Counted from the stretch's first letter, positions 8,051-17,858 are shown. The stretch is DNA of 64,000 nucleotides from [Mycobacterium] crassicus (GCF_020181615.1 NZ_CP084029.1:1227043-1291042); one strand, 5' to 3'. Numbers and translations: made by a program. The notes: a model not told the origin generated them from the letters alone.

Positions 8051-8905
8051 CTAGTCCGACGACGCCATTACCGGTGAATCGGGTTCGCCCAGTACCGCGC
8101 AGAGCGCCGGGATCATTTGGCTCGCCGCCAGGGCATAACCCGCCGCTGACGGGTGGTACTGGTCGGCGGCGAAAAGCAGTTCGGGGCTGTCATGGAACTC
8201 CCGCGCGCGGAAGTCTGCGAACGGGACGGCGACGCCGCCGGCGGCTCTGACCGCCTGGGTCTGGGCCCGGGCCAGCTGGCAGGCCCGCGCGTGCGCGACC
8301 CAGCGCAGCGGCCGCGGGATCGCGCTGATCGCACCGAACTTCGGGCAGGTGCCCACGATCACCACGGTGCCGCTGGCCCGCAATCGTTTGACCGCGGCGC
8401 GCAGTCGCTGCACCGAGCCGGCGATGCCGTTGAGCGCGGTGACGTCATTGGCACCGATCATGATCACGGCCACATCCGGTGGCGGGCCCGCGACGAACAT
8501 CGCGTCGACCTGGCCGGCGAGCCCCTTGGAGGTGGCGCCCACAAGCGCCTTGGTGCTCAACCGAACTCTTTTGCCGGTCTGCCGCGCCAGCGCGTTGGCG
8601 ATCAGCGCCCCGGGTACCTCTGCCGCGGAACGACAGCCGTACCCGGTCGCGGTCGAGTCGCCGAAAACCATCAGATGCAGATCGACGTTCGCTCCGCGGC
8701 GGAAAGGCTGAACTTCGGCGTCGTCGGCAACGTATACACCGTCAGCACGGGGTGGAAGATCCCAAGCCTTGGGGATCGTCTTGCGGGCCCGGTCGGCCTG
8801 GCCCGCCAGAAGATTGCGAACACCCAGGTAGAGGGTGCCGCTGGAGGCGAACGCACCCGCAGCGGCCAGCGTCACCGCCGACCGTCGCGTCAGCCGGATG
8901 CCCAT
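8051..8905 (-). CDS. GDSL/SGNH-family esterase, exported (Rv1075c-like)
   Basis: A 284-aa SGNH hydrolase. Block I is FGDSTATGYG with the nucleophilic Ser; block III is IGANDV; block V contains DQYHPS with the catalytic Asp and His. The N-terminus has an Arg pair followed by a hydrophobic stretch (RRSAVTLAAAGAFASSGTLYLG), so it is probably a signal peptide or membrane anchor. The M. tuberculosis counterpart Rv1075c is a cell-wall-associated esterase. Likely acts on acyl esters outside the membrane. Confidence 0.85.
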   Translation of the reverse strand: MGIRLTRRSAVTLAAAGAFASSGTLYLGVRNLLAGQADRARKTIPKAWDLPPRADGVYVADDAEVQPFRRGANVDLHLMVFGDSTATGYGCRSAAEVPGALIANALARQTGKRVRLSTKALVGATSKGLAGQVDAMFVAGPPPDVAVIMIGANDVTALNGIAGSVQRLRAAVKRLRASGTVVIVGTCPKFGAISAIPRPLRWVAHARACQLARAQTQAVRAAGGVAVPFADFRAREFHDSPELLFAADQYHPSAAGYALAASQMIPALCAVLGEPDSPVMASSD

Positions 8906-9087
8906 GCCCCGATTTTAGGGAGCGAAACGGCGCTGGGCCTGCGCGCAGCAAACAAAAGAAATCACGATGTGGACCCGATGCGGCATCGGAACGAATTCTA
9001 AGATTTCCTCACATATTTTCGCGTGTGACGATAGTCCGTACCGCGTTGGCAGTGCCGGCCCGGGCCGGCTGGAGGGGAGTGTGCACC

Positions 9088-10143
9088 ATGACCGCACCCA
9101 GTGAGATGCCCAGCTCGCCGCGTACCTTCACCCGTCTGCGCCCCGGCCCGCGACTCCACCGTTTCCCCCGCAACGACGGGCTGCCCGTCGAGGTCGTCGA
9201 GGACCCGCCCAGCGTTGAAGGACGGCTGGCGTGGCTCGCGGCCCGGCTCACGATCAGGCCGGTGCTCTCGGTCGGCAGCTACCTTCCGCGGATGCCGTGG
9301 CCGTTCGGGCTGGTCGACTTCGCCGCCAAGGCGGTGCTGCCGGCACCGGGCACTGAGCGCGTCACCATCCGGCTGCCGCGCTGCACGGCCCAGATGGTGC
9401 GTGCCGCCGGGGTGCTGCCGGCCGACGGCACCCGCCGGGTGGTGCTGTACATGCACGGCGGGGCCTTCCTGACCTGCGGGGCCAACACCCATGGTCGGCT
9501 CGTCACCAAATTGTCGAAGTACGCCGACAGCCCGGTGCTGGTGGTGGAGTACCGGATGATCCCCAAGTACTCCATCAACGACGCGATCGACGACTGTTAC
9601 GACGCCTACCGCTGGCTGCGCCGCCAGGGCTACGCGCCGGACCAGATCGTGCTGGCCGGCGACTCCGCGGGCGGCTACCTGTCGCTGGCGCTGGCGCAGC
9701 GGCTGATGGAGGAGAGCGGCGACGACGAAACCCCGGCGGCGATCGTCGCGATGTCACCGCTACTGGAGATCGCCAAGGAAGCCAAGAAGGCGCACCCCAA
9801 CATCCACACCGGAGCGATGTTCCCGCCCCAGGCGTTCGACGCGTTCGTCGAACTGATCCACGACGCGGCCCGGCGGGACCGCGTCCACGGCGGTGCGGTC
9901 TACGAACCGCTGCAGCACGTCCAGCCCGGACTGCCGCGCACCCTGATCCACGTCTCCGGGTCGGAGGTGCTGCTGCACGACGCCCGGCTGGGGGCCAAGG
10001 TGCTGGCGGCGGCCGGTGTCCCGGTGGAGCTGCGGGTGTGGCCCGGTCAGATCCACGTCTTCCAGATCGCCGCGCCACTGGTTCCCGAAGCCACCCGCTC
10101 GCTGCGCCAGATCGGCGAATACATCCGTGAGGCCACCGGCTAG
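9088..10143 (+). CDS. lipU: Hormone-sensitive-lipase-family esterase LipU
   Basis: Alpha/beta-hydrolase of the HSL family (351 aa), an ester or lipid hydrolase. The oxyanion motif HGG is in YMHGGAFLTCG, the nucleophile Ser in GDSAGGYLS, and the late His in GQIHVFQ. The ATG at 9088 is chosen because GGAGGGGA (9071-9078) lies about 9 nt upstream; an in-frame GTG at 9079 is the alternative. The AT-richer intergenic stretch 8906-9087 separates it from the divergent SGNH esterase gene. Corresponds to Rv1076. Confidence 0.88.
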   Translation: MTAPSEMPSSPRTFTRLRPGPRLHRFPRNDGLPVEVVEDPPSVEGRLAWLAARLTIRPVLSVGSYLPRMPWPFGLVDFAAKAVLPAPGTERVTIRLPRCTAQMVRAAGVLPADGTRRVVLYMHGGAFLTCGANTHGRLVTKLSKYADSPVLVVEYRMIPKYSINDAIDDCYDAYRWLRRQGYAPDQIVLAGDSAGGYLSLALAQRLMEESGDDETPAAIVAMSPLLEIAKEAKKAHPNIHTGAMFPPQAFDAFVELIHDAARRDRVHGGAVYEPLQHVQPGLPRTLIHVSGSEVLLHDARLGAKVLAAAGVPVELRVWPGQIHVFQIAAPLVPEATRSLRQIGEYIREATG

Positions 10144-10189
10144 ACGGGCCGGGGCCTGGCGAACAGACTGACCTGAGACGATGACAGGC

Positions 10190-11584
10190 ATGCGGATAGC
10201 GAGCCACATCAGTGACCTCATCGGCAATACCCCCCTGGTCGAGCTGAGTTCGATCGTTCCCGCCGGGGCGGGCCGGGTGGTGGCCAAAGTCGAGTACCTC
10301 AACCCCGGTGCCAGCTCCAAGGACCGCATAGCGGTCAAGATGATCGACGCGGCCGAGGCCAGCGGCGCGCTGAAGCCGGGCGGCACCATCGTGGAGCCCA
10401 CCTCCGGGAACACCGGTGTCGGCCTGGCGCTGGTGGCCCAGCGCCGCGGTTACAAGTGCGTGTTCGTCTGCCCTGACAAGGTCAGCGAGGACAAGCAGAA
10501 CGTCATGCGGGCCTACGGCGCCGAAGTGGTGGTGTGCCCGACAGCTGTGCCGCCGGAAGATCCGGCCAGCTACTACAGCGTCTCCAACCGGCTGGTCGAG
10601 GAGATCGACGGTGCCTGGAAGCCGGACCAGTACTCCAACCAGGCCGGACCGGAGAGCCACTACGAGACCACCGGCCCGGAGGTCTGGTCCGACACCGACG
10701 GTCAGGTCACGCACTTCGTCGCCGGGATCGGAACCGGCGGCACCATCACCGGCACCGGCCGCTACCTCAAGGAGGTCTCGCAGGGTCGGGTGCAGATCAT
10801 CGGCGCCGACCCGGAAGGCTCGGTGTACTCCGGCGGAACCGGCCGGCCCTACCTGGTGGAGGGCGTCGGCGAGGACTTCTGGCCCGCCGCCTACGACCCG
10901 AGCATCCCCGACGAGATCATCGCGGTGTCCGACGCCGACTCGTTCGACATGACCCGGCGCCTGGCCCGCGAGGAGGCGTTGCTGGTCGGCGGCTCCTGCG
11001 GAATGGCCGTGGTGGCAGCCGTTGAGGTGGCCGTCAAAGCCGGGCCCGACGCGCTCGTCGTGGTCCTGCTGCCGGACGGCGGCCGCGGCTACATGTCGAA
11101 GCTCTTCAACGACGCCTGGATGTCGTCCTACGGGTTCCTACGCTCCCGGTTGGACGGCTCCACCGTGCAGCCCACGGTCGCAGATGTGCTGCGCGCCAAG
11201 TCCGGTGCGCTGCCGGACCTGGTGCACACCCACCCGTCGGAGACGCTGCGCGACGCCATCGGGATTCTGCGGGAATACGGGGTGTCGCAGATGCCCGTCG
11301 TCGGCGCCGAGCCGCCGGTGATGGCCGGTGAGGTGGCCGGCAGCGTGTCCGAACGCGACCTGCTCTCGGCGGTGTTCGAGGGCCGCGCAAAGCTCGCGGA
11401 CGCGGTGTCCCTGCACATGGGCCCGCCGCTGCCGCTGATCGGGTCCGGCGAAGTGGTCGGCTCCGCCGCGACCATGCTGGCTGACGTCGATGCGGTGATG
11501 GTGGTCGAGGACGGCAAGCCTGTAGGTGTCATCACTCGACACGACCTGTTGGGATTCATGTCCGAGGGCTCACGCCGTCGATAA
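10190..11584 (+). CDS. cbs: Cystathionine beta-synthase
   Basis: PLP enzyme of the transsulfuration pathway joining homocysteine and serine to cystathionine. From ATG 10190 it has 464 aa, the family length in mycobacteria; an ATG 9 nt upstream is also possible. The PLP lysine is Lys44 in ASSKDRIA. The phosphate loop appears as GTGGTITG and the substrate loop as TSGNTG. Two C-terminal CBS domains (about 335-464) replace a haem domain, as in Rv1077. With metB 0.8 kb downstream it gives a near-complete transsulfuration locus. Confidence 0.93.
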   Translation: MRIASHISDLIGNTPLVELSSIVPAGAGRVVAKVEYLNPGASSKDRIAVKMIDAAEASGALKPGGTIVEPTSGNTGVGLALVAQRRGYKCVFVCPDKVSEDKQNVMRAYGAEVVVCPTAVPPEDPASYYSVSNRLVEEIDGAWKPDQYSNQAGPESHYETTGPEVWSDTDGQVTHFVAGIGTGGTITGTGRYLKEVSQGRVQIIGADPEGSVYSGGTGRPYLVEGVGEDFWPAAYDPSIPDEIIAVSDADSFDMTRRLAREEALLVGGSCGMAVVAAVEVAVKAGPDALVVVLLPDGGRGYMSKLFNDAWMSSYGFLRSRLDGSTVQPTVADVLRAKSGALPDLVHTHPSETLRDAIGILREYGVSQMPVVGAEPPVMAGEVAGSVSERDLLSAVFEGRAKLADAVSLHMGPPLPLIGSGEVVGSAATMLADVDAVMVVEDGKPVGVITRHDLLGFMSEGSRRR

Positions 11585-11650
11585 GCCTGTTTCGTTCATT
11601 CACCTGCGGTAGCGTGTTGATCTTTCTCCGACGCGACCCGAAGGGTGGAG

Positions 11651-12337
11651 ATGACCGACCTGCCGCCGTCCCAGCCCGGCAACTATCCGCCGCCGCCCGA
11701 CGACTACCCGGAGCCTGGTAACTACCCGCCGCCCCCGCCGGGCAACTTCCCGCCGCCGGGCAACTATCCGCCGCCGCCTCCGGGCAACTATCCGCCGCCG
11801 CCGCCCGCTAACTTTCCGCCGCCGCCTCCGGGCTACTACCAGGCGCCGGTCTACGCCCCGGTGGGGCAGCTTCCTACCCAGGCCTACGCATCGTGGCTGA
11901 CCCGGGTTGCCGCGTTCCTGATCGACTCGCTCCCCATCCTGTTGATCCGCAGCATCCCCGCCATGATCGCCGCGTCCACGATGCACAAGGAGTGCATCAC
12001 CACCTCGGAGGGATACGGCTGCACGACCATGCCGTCCGGCGCGGGCATGATTCTGATGTTCCTGGGTTGGCTGGCGGCGGTCGGCTACGCGGTCTGGAAC
12101 TTCGGCTACCGGCAGGGGACCACCGGGTCGAGCATCGGCAAGTCGGTGCTGAAGTTCAAGGTCGTCTCGGAACAGACCGGTCAGCCGATCGGGTTCGGGA
12201 TGTCGGTCGTGCGGCAACTGGCCCACTTGGTTGACTACCTCACCTTCTGCGTCGGCTACCTGTTTCCGCTGTGGGACGCCAAACGCCAGACGCTGGCAGA
12301 CAAGATCATGACGACGGTCTGCCTGCCGACCCGGTGA
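11651..12337 (+). CDS. pra: Proline-rich antigen homologue Pra (RDD-family membrane protein)
   Basis: A 228-aa protein. The N-terminal ~75 residues are tandem proline repeats of the type GNYPPPPP/GNFPPPG (DNA about 11675-11850). The rest is an RDD-type membrane domain with hydrophobic helices near SWLTRVAAFLIDSLPILL and AGMILMFLGWLAAVGYAVW. The start ATG 11651 is preceded by AAGGGTGGAG. Corresponds to the 36-kDa proline-rich antigen Rv1078. Repeat number is expected to vary between strains. Function not known. Confidence 0.88.
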   Translation: MTDLPPSQPGNYPPPPDDYPEPGNYPPPPPGNFPPPGNYPPPPPGNYPPPPPANFPPPPPGYYQAPVYAPVGQLPTQAYASWLTRVAAFLIDSLPILLIRSIPAMIAASTMHKECITTSEGYGCTTMPSGAGMILMFLGWLAAVGYAVWNFGYRQGTTGSSIGKSVLKFKVVSEQTGQPIGFGMSVVRQLAHLVDYLTFCVGYLFPLWDAKRQTLADKIMTTVCLPTR

Positions 12338-12344
12338 GGTGGCC

Positions 12345-12350
12345 TAGGCT
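12345..12350 (+). promoter_or_regulatory. Predicted leaderless -10 box of metB
   Basis: TAGGCT lies 8 nt before ATG 12359, and no Shine-Dalgarno sequence is present. Confidence 0.45.
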
Positions 12351-12358
12351 GATCAGCG

Positions 12359-13513
12359 ATGACTGAGCACCGCACACCCACTGGTCTGGCCACCACGGCG
12401 ATCCACGCCGGTTTCCGTCCCGACCCGGCCACCGGCGCGGTCAACGCTCCGATCTACGCCAGCAGCACCTTCGCCCAGGACGGTGTCGGCGGCCTGCGTG
12501 GCGGTTTCGAGTACGCCCGCACCGGCAACCCGACCCGCGCCGCCCTGGAAACCGCCCTGGCCGCGGTCGAGCGGGGCCGATTCGGCCGGGCGTTCAGTTC
12601 CGGCATGGCTGCCACCGACTGCGCCCTGCGGGCGATCCTGCGCCCCGGTGACCACCTGATCATCCCGGACGACGCCTACGGCGGCACCTTCCGGCTGATC
12701 GACAAGGTGTTCACCCAGTGGGGCGTGACCCACACGCCGGTCGCGCTGGCCGACTTGGACGCGGTGCGTGCCGCGGTCACCGACCAGACCCGGCTGATCT
12801 GGGTGGAGACCCCCACCAATCCGCTGCTGTCGATCGCCGACATCGAAGGCATTGCCGCCATCGGCCGCGACACCGGCGCGAAGGTCTTGGTGGACAACAC
12901 GTTTGCCTCGCCCGCACTGCAACAGCCGCTGACGCTGGGTGCCGACGTGGTGTTGCACTCGACCACCAAGTACATCGGTGGCCACTCCGACGTGGTCGGC
13001 GGTGCGTTGGTCACCGACGACGAAGAGCTCGACACCGCCTTCGCTTTCCTGCAGAACGGCGCAGGCGCGGTACCCGGCCCGTTCGACGCCTACCTGACCA
13101 TGCGAGGCCTCAAGACGCTGGTGTTGCGGATGCAGCGGCACAGTGAGAACGCCGCGGCCGTAGCGGAATTCCTCAGCGGGCACCCGGCGGTGGACAGCGT
13201 GCTCTACCCGGGCCTGCCCGGCCACGCCGGACACGAGGTGGCCGCCCGCCAGATGAGCGGGTTCGGCGGCATGGTGTCGGTACGGATGCGTGGTGGTCGG
13301 CCGGCCGCCGAAAAGCTGTGCGGGGCAACCAGGATCTTCATCCTGGCCGAGTCCCTCGGCGGGGTGGAGTCGCTGATCGAACACCCCGGCGCGATGACGC
13401 ATGCCTCGACGGCCGGGTCACAGCTCGAGGTCCCCGACGACCTGGTGCGGCTGTCGGTGGGTATCGAGGACATCAGCGACCTGCTCGACGATCTCGGGCA
13501 GGCGCTGGGCTGA
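12359..13513 (+). CDS. metB: Cystathionine gamma-synthase/lyase MetB
   Basis: Cys/Met-metabolism PLP enzyme (384 aa) that forms or cleaves cystathionine. The PLP lysine is Lys204 in STTKYIGGHSD. The phosphate-binding SSGMAATD (80-87) and the arginine-containing EYARTGNPTR (51-60) are as in the family. Corresponds to Rv1079, lying close to cbs. It converges on greA; a small GCCCAG/CTGGGC hairpin at 13522-13539 lies between the stops. Confidence 0.93.
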   Translation: MTEHRTPTGLATTAIHAGFRPDPATGAVNAPIYASSTFAQDGVGGLRGGFEYARTGNPTRAALETALAAVERGRFGRAFSSGMAATDCALRAILRPGDHLIIPDDAYGGTFRLIDKVFTQWGVTHTPVALADLDAVRAAVTDQTRLIWVETPTNPLLSIADIEGIAAIGRDTGAKVLVDNTFASPALQQPLTLGADVVLHSTTKYIGGHSDVVGGALVTDDEELDTAFAFLQNGAGAVPGPFDAYLTMRGLKTLVLRMQRHSENAAAVAEFLSGHPAVDSVLYPGLPGHAGHEVAARQMSGFGGMVSVRMRGGRPAAEKLCGATRIFILAESLGGVESLIEHPGAMTHASTAGSQLEVPDDLVRLSVGIEDISDLLDDLGQALG

Positions 13514-13539
13514 GCTGTTGTGCCCAGCCAGTCCTGGGC

Positions 13540-14034
13540 TCAGGAGTGGTAGGGCTCCGCGCTGACCAGGGTCACCTTCACGGTCTTGCCGCTGGGCACC
13601 GTGTAGCTGCGCTCCTCGTCCACCTTGGCGCCGAGCAGGGCGTGCCCCAGCGGCGAGTTCGGTGAGTACACCTCGAGCTTGTCCTCGCTGATGCCTTCCT
13701 GGCGGGTGGCGATCAGGAAGGTCTCGGTGTCGGACTTGTCGCCGTCGTAGAAGACCTTGACCACCGAACCCGGCAGTGCCACCCCGGACTGCGTCGGCGC
13801 CTCGCCGACCTTGGCACTGTTGAGCAGCTCCTGCAGTTGCCGAATGCGGGCCTCCTGCTGGCCCTGCTCCTCGCGGGCCGCGTGATAGCCGCCGTTCTCC
13901 CGCAGGTCGCCCTCTTCGCGCCGGTCGTTGATCTCCGCGGCGATCACCGGACGGTTAGCGATCAGCTGGTCGAGCTCGGCCTTGAGCCGGTCGTGTGACT
14001 CCTGCGTCAACCAGGTCACCTGGGTGTCCGTCAT
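13540..14034 (-). CDS. greA: Transcription elongation factor GreA
   Basis: GreA/GreB factor of 164 aa that rescues backtracked RNA polymerase by stimulating transcript cleavage. The N-terminal antiparallel coiled coil includes the acidic tip sequence [15 protein letters not shown]. The C-terminal FKBP-like domain includes SPLGHALLG. The ATG (complement 14032-14034) is preceded by AAGGAG and gives the family length. A longer in-frame reading to 14157 is not supported. Upstream lies a set of ATACACGGT inverted repeats (see 14122-14160). Corresponds to Rv1080c. Confidence 0.95.
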   Translation of the reverse strand: MTDTQVTWLTQESHDRLKAELDQLIANRPVIAAEINDRREEGDLRENGGYHAAREEQGQQEARIRQLQELLNSAKVGEAPTQSGVALPGSVVKVFYDGDKSDTETFLIATRQEGISEDKLEVYSPNSPLGHALLGAKVDEERSYTVPSGKTVKVTLVSAEPYHS

Positions 14035-14121
14035 CTCACTGTGCTCCTTGTGTCGTCCTACCCGGCGATTTCGGTCAGCGGGGGTCGACGTCTTTAGTAA
14101 TGCAGTGGTTCTAATGCAGCA

Positions 14122-14160
14122 ATACACGGTCCCAGCCGGAACCGTGTATCGATACACGGT
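14122..14160. promoter_or_regulatory. Three-half-site palindrome upstream of greA
   Basis: ATACACGGT (14122-14130), ACCGTGTAT (14141-14149) and ATACACGGT (14152-14160). The last two form a perfect 20-bp palindrome at 14141-14160; the first two form a second palindrome with a 10-bp spacer. Two direct TAATGCAG copies lie between this and greA (14098-14105 and 14112-14119). The layout suggests an operator for a dimeric regulator such as TetR/GntR, or a terminator for the gene ending at 14173. Confidence 0.5.
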
Positions 14161-14172
14161 ACCACCGCGCTG

Positions 14173-14595
14173 TCAGGGGGACTGTAAATAACTTGGCACA
14201 TCGGTGCCGCAGCCGTACACATCGCCCATGACCGGGGGCTGGGAAGACTTGACGATCGTGGTCACCTGCACGGTCGCCGATTCGGACGGCGGAATCAGCA
14301 GTTCGCGCCGGCCTGTCTCGCTGCCGTCCCCGGTCCGGACCCGCACGATGCACACCACCGGGCGGGACGGATCGGGCCGGGTCACGTTGATCGTCACCGA
14401 CACCGTCTGGTCGTCGATCACCTCGTAGCCGTACAGATCGCCTTTGACGTCGGAGGTGGTCAGCCGCTGATAACCCACGACGGCAAGGGCGGCCGCCGTC
14501 GCGATCGCCAGTGCGGCCAGCGTGATCGCCAGCAACCGCCGCGGCAGCGCGCTGGCGCGGGAATCCCCGTAGCGGGCCGGCATCGGGTCGGTCAT
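14173..14595 (-). CDS. DUF4307 family membrane protein (Rv1081c-like)
   Basis: Small protein of 140 aa with one N-terminal transmembrane helix (LLAITLAALAIATAAALAVVGY, about 20-41) and an extracytoplasmic beta-rich domain containing two late cysteines. The ATG at complement 14593-14595 gives close to the length of Rv1081c. Lies upstream of greA on the same strand. Function unknown. Confidence 0.78.
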   Translation of the reverse strand: MTDPMPARYGDSRASALPRRLLAITLAALAIATAAALAVVGYQRLTTSDVKGDLYGYEVIDDQTVSVTINVTRPDPSRPVVCIVRVRTGDGSETGRRELLIPPSESATVQVTTIVKSSQPPVMGDVYGCGTDVPSYLQSP

Positions 14596-14703
14596 GGTGT
14601 GCGGTGTCCAATGGTCGGTGAGTCGGGATCGGTTGCTGAGCCCGCCGCACATGGTGGAACGATGGGGGCCGGAAACCAACTGGAACTATAGGGGACTGTA
14701 CGG

Positions 14704-15573
14704 ATGAGCGGACTGCGGTTGATGGCGGTGCACGCCCACCCCGACGACGAGTCCAGCAAGGGGGCGGCGACGCTGGCGCGTTACGCCGCCGCCGGCCACC
14801 GGGTGATGGTGGTGACGCTGACCGGCGGGGAACGCGGCGACATTCTCAACCCGGCCATGGATCTGCCGGACGTGCACGGGCGTATCGCCGAGGTTCGTCG
14901 CGACGAGATGGCCAAGGCCGCGGAGATCCTCGGCGTCGAACATCACTGGCTGGGCTTCGTGGACTCCGGGCTGCCCAAGGGCGATCCGTTGCCGCCGCTG
15001 CCGGAAGGCTGCTTTGCGCTGGAACCGCTGGAGGTACCGACACAGCGGCTGGTGGAAGTCATCCGGGATTTCCGGCCGCACGTGATGACCACCTACGACG
15101 AGAACGGTGGATACCCGCACCCGGACCACATCCGCTGCCACCAGGTTTCGCTGGCCGCCTTCGAGGCCGCCGGTGACTACCGTCTTTTCCCGAAATCCGG
15201 CGACGCCTGGTCGGTCTCCAAGCTGTACTACAACCACGGGTTTCTGCGTCAGCGGATGCAGATGTTGCAGGACGAGTTCGCCAAGATCGGCCAGGTCGGT
15301 CCGTTCGCGCGATGGCTGGAGCACTGGCAGCCCGACCATGACGTGTTCGCCGACCGGGTGACCAGCCGCGTCGAATGCTCGCCCTACTTCTCCCAGCGCG
15401 ACGACGCGCTGCGTGCGCACGCCACCCAGATCGACCCGGACGGCGATTTCTTCGCCGCCCCGATCGAGTGGCAGCAACGACTGTGGCCCACCGAGGAGTT
15501 CGAGCTGGCCCGGTCTCGGGTGCCGGTTAGCCTGCCCGAGACCGACCTGTTCGCCGGGATCGAGGACAACTGA
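14704..15573 (+). CDS. mca: Mycothiol S-conjugate amidase Mca
   Basis: Zinc amidase of the LmbE/PIG-L family (289 aa) that cleaves mycothiol S-conjugates so that the mercapturic acid can be exported, a detoxification step specific to actinomycetes. Metal ligands appear in the N-terminal HAHPDDE (His12, Asp15) and in [10 protein letters not shown]. The sequence [28 protein letters not shown] is split here only by function: the GGERGD end is the family hallmark. Stop and next start overlap (TGATG). Corresponds to Rv1082. Confidence 0.93.
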   Translation: MSGLRLMAVHAHPDDESSKGAATLARYAAAGHRVMVVTLTGGERGDILNPAMDLPDVHGRIAEVRRDEMAKAAEILGVEHHWLGFVDSGLPKGDPLPPLPEGCFALEPLEVPTQRLVEVIRDFRPHVMTTYDENGGYPHPDHIRCHQVSLAAFEAAGDYRLFPKSGDAWSVSKLYYNHGFLRQRMQMLQDEFAKIGQVGPFARWLEHWQPDHDVFADRVTSRVECSPYFSQRDDALRAHATQIDPDGDFFAAPIEWQQRLWPTEEFELARSRVPVSLPETDLFAGIEDN

Positions 15574-15827
15574 TGAATCATGCTGTGCTGACCGCGCTGT
15601 GGATCATGGCCGATGACGTGCCCCGCGACACCGGGCCCGACTTCGGCAAGGCCAGCCCCTTCGGACTGCTGGTCATTGTGTTGCTGCTGCTCGGCACCTT
15701 CGGGCTGGTGTGGTCGATGAACCGGCAACTCAAGAAGGTCCCGGAGTCATTCGACCCGGAGGATCCGGCTGCCGATCAGGCCGCCGACGAGGGCACCTTG
15801 GAACCGGGACCGGACTCGACGGGCTAG
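15573..15827 (+). CDS. Small single-pass membrane protein (Rv1083-like)
   Basis: An 84-aa protein with one transmembrane helix (PFGLLVIVLLLLGTFGLVW, about 30-48) and an acidic C-terminal tail rich in Asp, Glu and Pro. It starts on the ATG that overlaps the mca stop by one base, so it is translationally coupled to mca. Corresponds to Rv1083. Function unknown. Confidence 0.75.
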   Translation: MNHAVLTALWIMADDVPRDTGPDFGKASPFGLLVIVLLLLGTFGLVWSMNRQLKKVPESFDPEDPAADQAADEGTLEPGPDSTG

Positions 15828-15851
15828 GCCGGCTTTAGGCAGGCTGGGTTC

Positions 15852-17858
15852 ATGGCCAATCGACTCGCCCAGTCCACCAGCCCATACCTGCGTCAGCACG
15901 CCGACAATCCGGTGCACTGGCAGGAGTGGACACCCGAGGCGCTGGCCGAAGCCGCGCAGCGTGACGTACCGATCCTGTTGTCGGTCGGTTACGCCGCCTG
16001 CCACTGGTGTCATGTCATGGCCCACGGGTCGTTCGAGGACGCCCAGGTCGCCGAGGCGATGAACGCCGACTTCGTGTGCATCAAAGTCGACCGCGAGGAA
16101 CGCCCGGATATCGACGCGATCTACATGAACGCCACCATTGCGCTCACCGGCCGTGGCGGCTGGCCGATGACCTGTTTTCTGACCCCCGACGGCCAGCCGT
16201 TCTACTGCGGGACCTATTACCCGAAAGACACGTTCCTGAACCTGCTTTCGGCGATCGTCGCCACCTGGCGGGAGCGCCGCGACGAGGTCGACGACGCCTC
16301 GCAGCGTATTGCCGGTGAGCTGCGCGCGATGGCCGCCGGCCTGCCCGGGGGCGGGCCGCCGGTCGACGCGATGCTCTGTGACGCCGCCGTGGCCGCGGTG
16401 CTGGCTGACGAGGACACCCAACACGGCGGCTTCGGCGGCGCGCCGAAGTTCCCGCCGTCAGCGTTGCTGGAAACCCTGCTGCGCCACCACGAACGGACCG
16501 CGAGCCGCGCCGCGCTGGACGCGGTCATCCGGGCCGGTGCGGCGATGGCCCGGGGCGGCATCTACGACCAGCTGGCCGGGGGCTTCGCCCGATACAGCGT
16601 CGACAACGCCTGGGTGGTACCGCATTTCGAGAAGATGCTGTACGACAACGCGCTGTTGTTGCGGGCCTATGCGCACTGGGCTCGGCGCACCGGCGACCCG
16701 CTGGCGATGCGGGTGACCGACCAGACCGCCCGGTTCCTGCTCGATGAGCTCTCCGACGGCGGCATGTTCGTCTCGTCGCTGGACGCCGACGCCGACGGCC
16801 GGGAGGGCTCGACGTATGTGTGGACCCGCGAGCAGCTGATCGATGTCCTCGGTGACGACGACGGCGTGTGGGCGGCGGATGTTTTCGGGGTGACTCCGGG
16901 CGGGACCTTTGAAGCCGGGGCGTCGGTGTTACAGCTGCCGGTGGATCCCGACGACGTGTCGCGGTTCGACCGGGTCCGGCAGCAATCGCTGGTCGCCCGC
17001 CGTGGCCGGCCCCAGCCCGACCGCGACGACAAGGTCGTCACCGCCTGGAATGGCATGGCGATCACCGCTCTGATCGAAGCCGCTGTGGCGCTGGGTGATT
17101 CGAGTCTGTTCACTGCCGCGCAGGGCTGCGCGGCGGCCGTGCTCGACCTGCACCTGGTGGACGGGCGGCTGCGCCGGGCCAGTCTGGGTGGCCGGGTGGG
17201 GGACAGCGCCGCGATCCTGGAGGACTATGGCGCGCTGGCCACCGGGCTGCTCAGCGTGTACCAGCTCAGCGCGGACCCGCGGTGGCGCGATGCCGCCATC
17301 GGCCTGCTGGACACCGCACTGGCGCACTTCGCCGATCCGGGCCGGGCCGGCCGCTGGTTCGACAGCGCCGACGACGCCGAGGCGCTGATGATGCGGCCGG
17401 CCGACCCGCTGGACGGGGCCACCCCGTCGGGGGCGGCCCTGATCACCGAGGCGCTGCTGACCGCGGCGCACCTGGTCGACGCCGAGCGCAGCGACCGCTA
17501 CCGGCAGGCCGCCGCCGACGCGCTGGCGGCGCATTCGGCGCTGCTGGCCCGTTCGCCGCGCTCGGTCGGGCACTGGCTGGCGGTCGCCGAGGCCCACATC
17601 CGGGGGCCGCTGCAGGTCGCGGTGGCCTGCGGGAACCCCGATTCCGCGCTGCTGTCCGAGGCGCGCCGGCTGGCGCCGGGCGGGGCGATCGTCGTCGGTG
17701 GGCCGGCCGGCTCGTCGGAACTGCTCATCGGGCGGGACCTGGTGAACGGGTCCGACGCCGCCTACGTCTGTCGGGGCCCGGTGTGCGACCTGCCGGTGAC
17801 CACCGCGGAGCAATTGGCCGCGGCCCTTGAGGCCCCCGCAAACCCGGCTTCCGTGTAA
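15852..17858 (+). CDS. DUF255 thioredoxin-domain protein (YyaL/SSP411 family)
   Basis: A 668-aa protein whose N-terminal ~170 residues form a thioredoxin-like domain with the hallmark CHWCHVM (residues 51-57) and the DREERPDID motif. The remainder is an (alpha/alpha)6-barrel-like region resembling N-acylglucosamine 2-epimerase/glycosidase folds. M. tuberculosis Rv1084 is the counterpart. The whole length of the family is present. Role unresolved. Confidence 0.85.
   Translation: MANRLAQSTSPYLRQHADNPVHWQEWTPEALAEAAQRDVPILLSVGYAACHWCHVMAHGSFEDAQVAEAMNADFVCIKVDREERPDIDAIYMNATIALTGRGGWPMTCFLTPDGQPFYCGTYYPKDTFLNLLSAIVATWRERRDEVDDASQRIAGELRAMAAGLPGGGPPVDAMLCDAAVAAVLADEDTQHGGFGGAPKFPPSALLETLLRHHERTASRAALDAVIRAGAAMARGGIYDQLAGGFARYSVDNAWVVPHFEKMLYDNALLLRAYAHWARRTGDPLAMRVTDQTARFLLDELSDGGMFVSSLDADADGREGSTYVWTREQLIDVLGDDDGVWAADVFGVTPGGTFEAGASVLQLPVDPDDVSRFDRVRQQSLVARRGRPQPDRDDKVVTAWNGMAITALIEAAVALGDSSLFTAAQGCAAAVLDLHLVDGRLRRASLGGRVGDSAAILEDYGALATGLLSVYQLSADPRWRDAAIGLLDTALAHFADPGRAGRWFDSADDAEALMMRPADPLDGATPSGAALITEALLTAAHLVDAERSDRYRQAAADALAAHSALLARSPRSVGHWLAVAEAHIRGPLQVAVACGNPDSALLSEARRLAPGGAIVVGGPAGSSELLIGRDLVNGSDAAYVCRGPVCDLPVTTAEQLAAALEAPANPASV

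Noticed and set aside
13522..13539. GCCCAG/CTGGGC hairpin between metB and greA as a terminator
   Set aside because: The stem is only 6 bp and lacks a T-run, so it is too weak to list as a terminator on its own.
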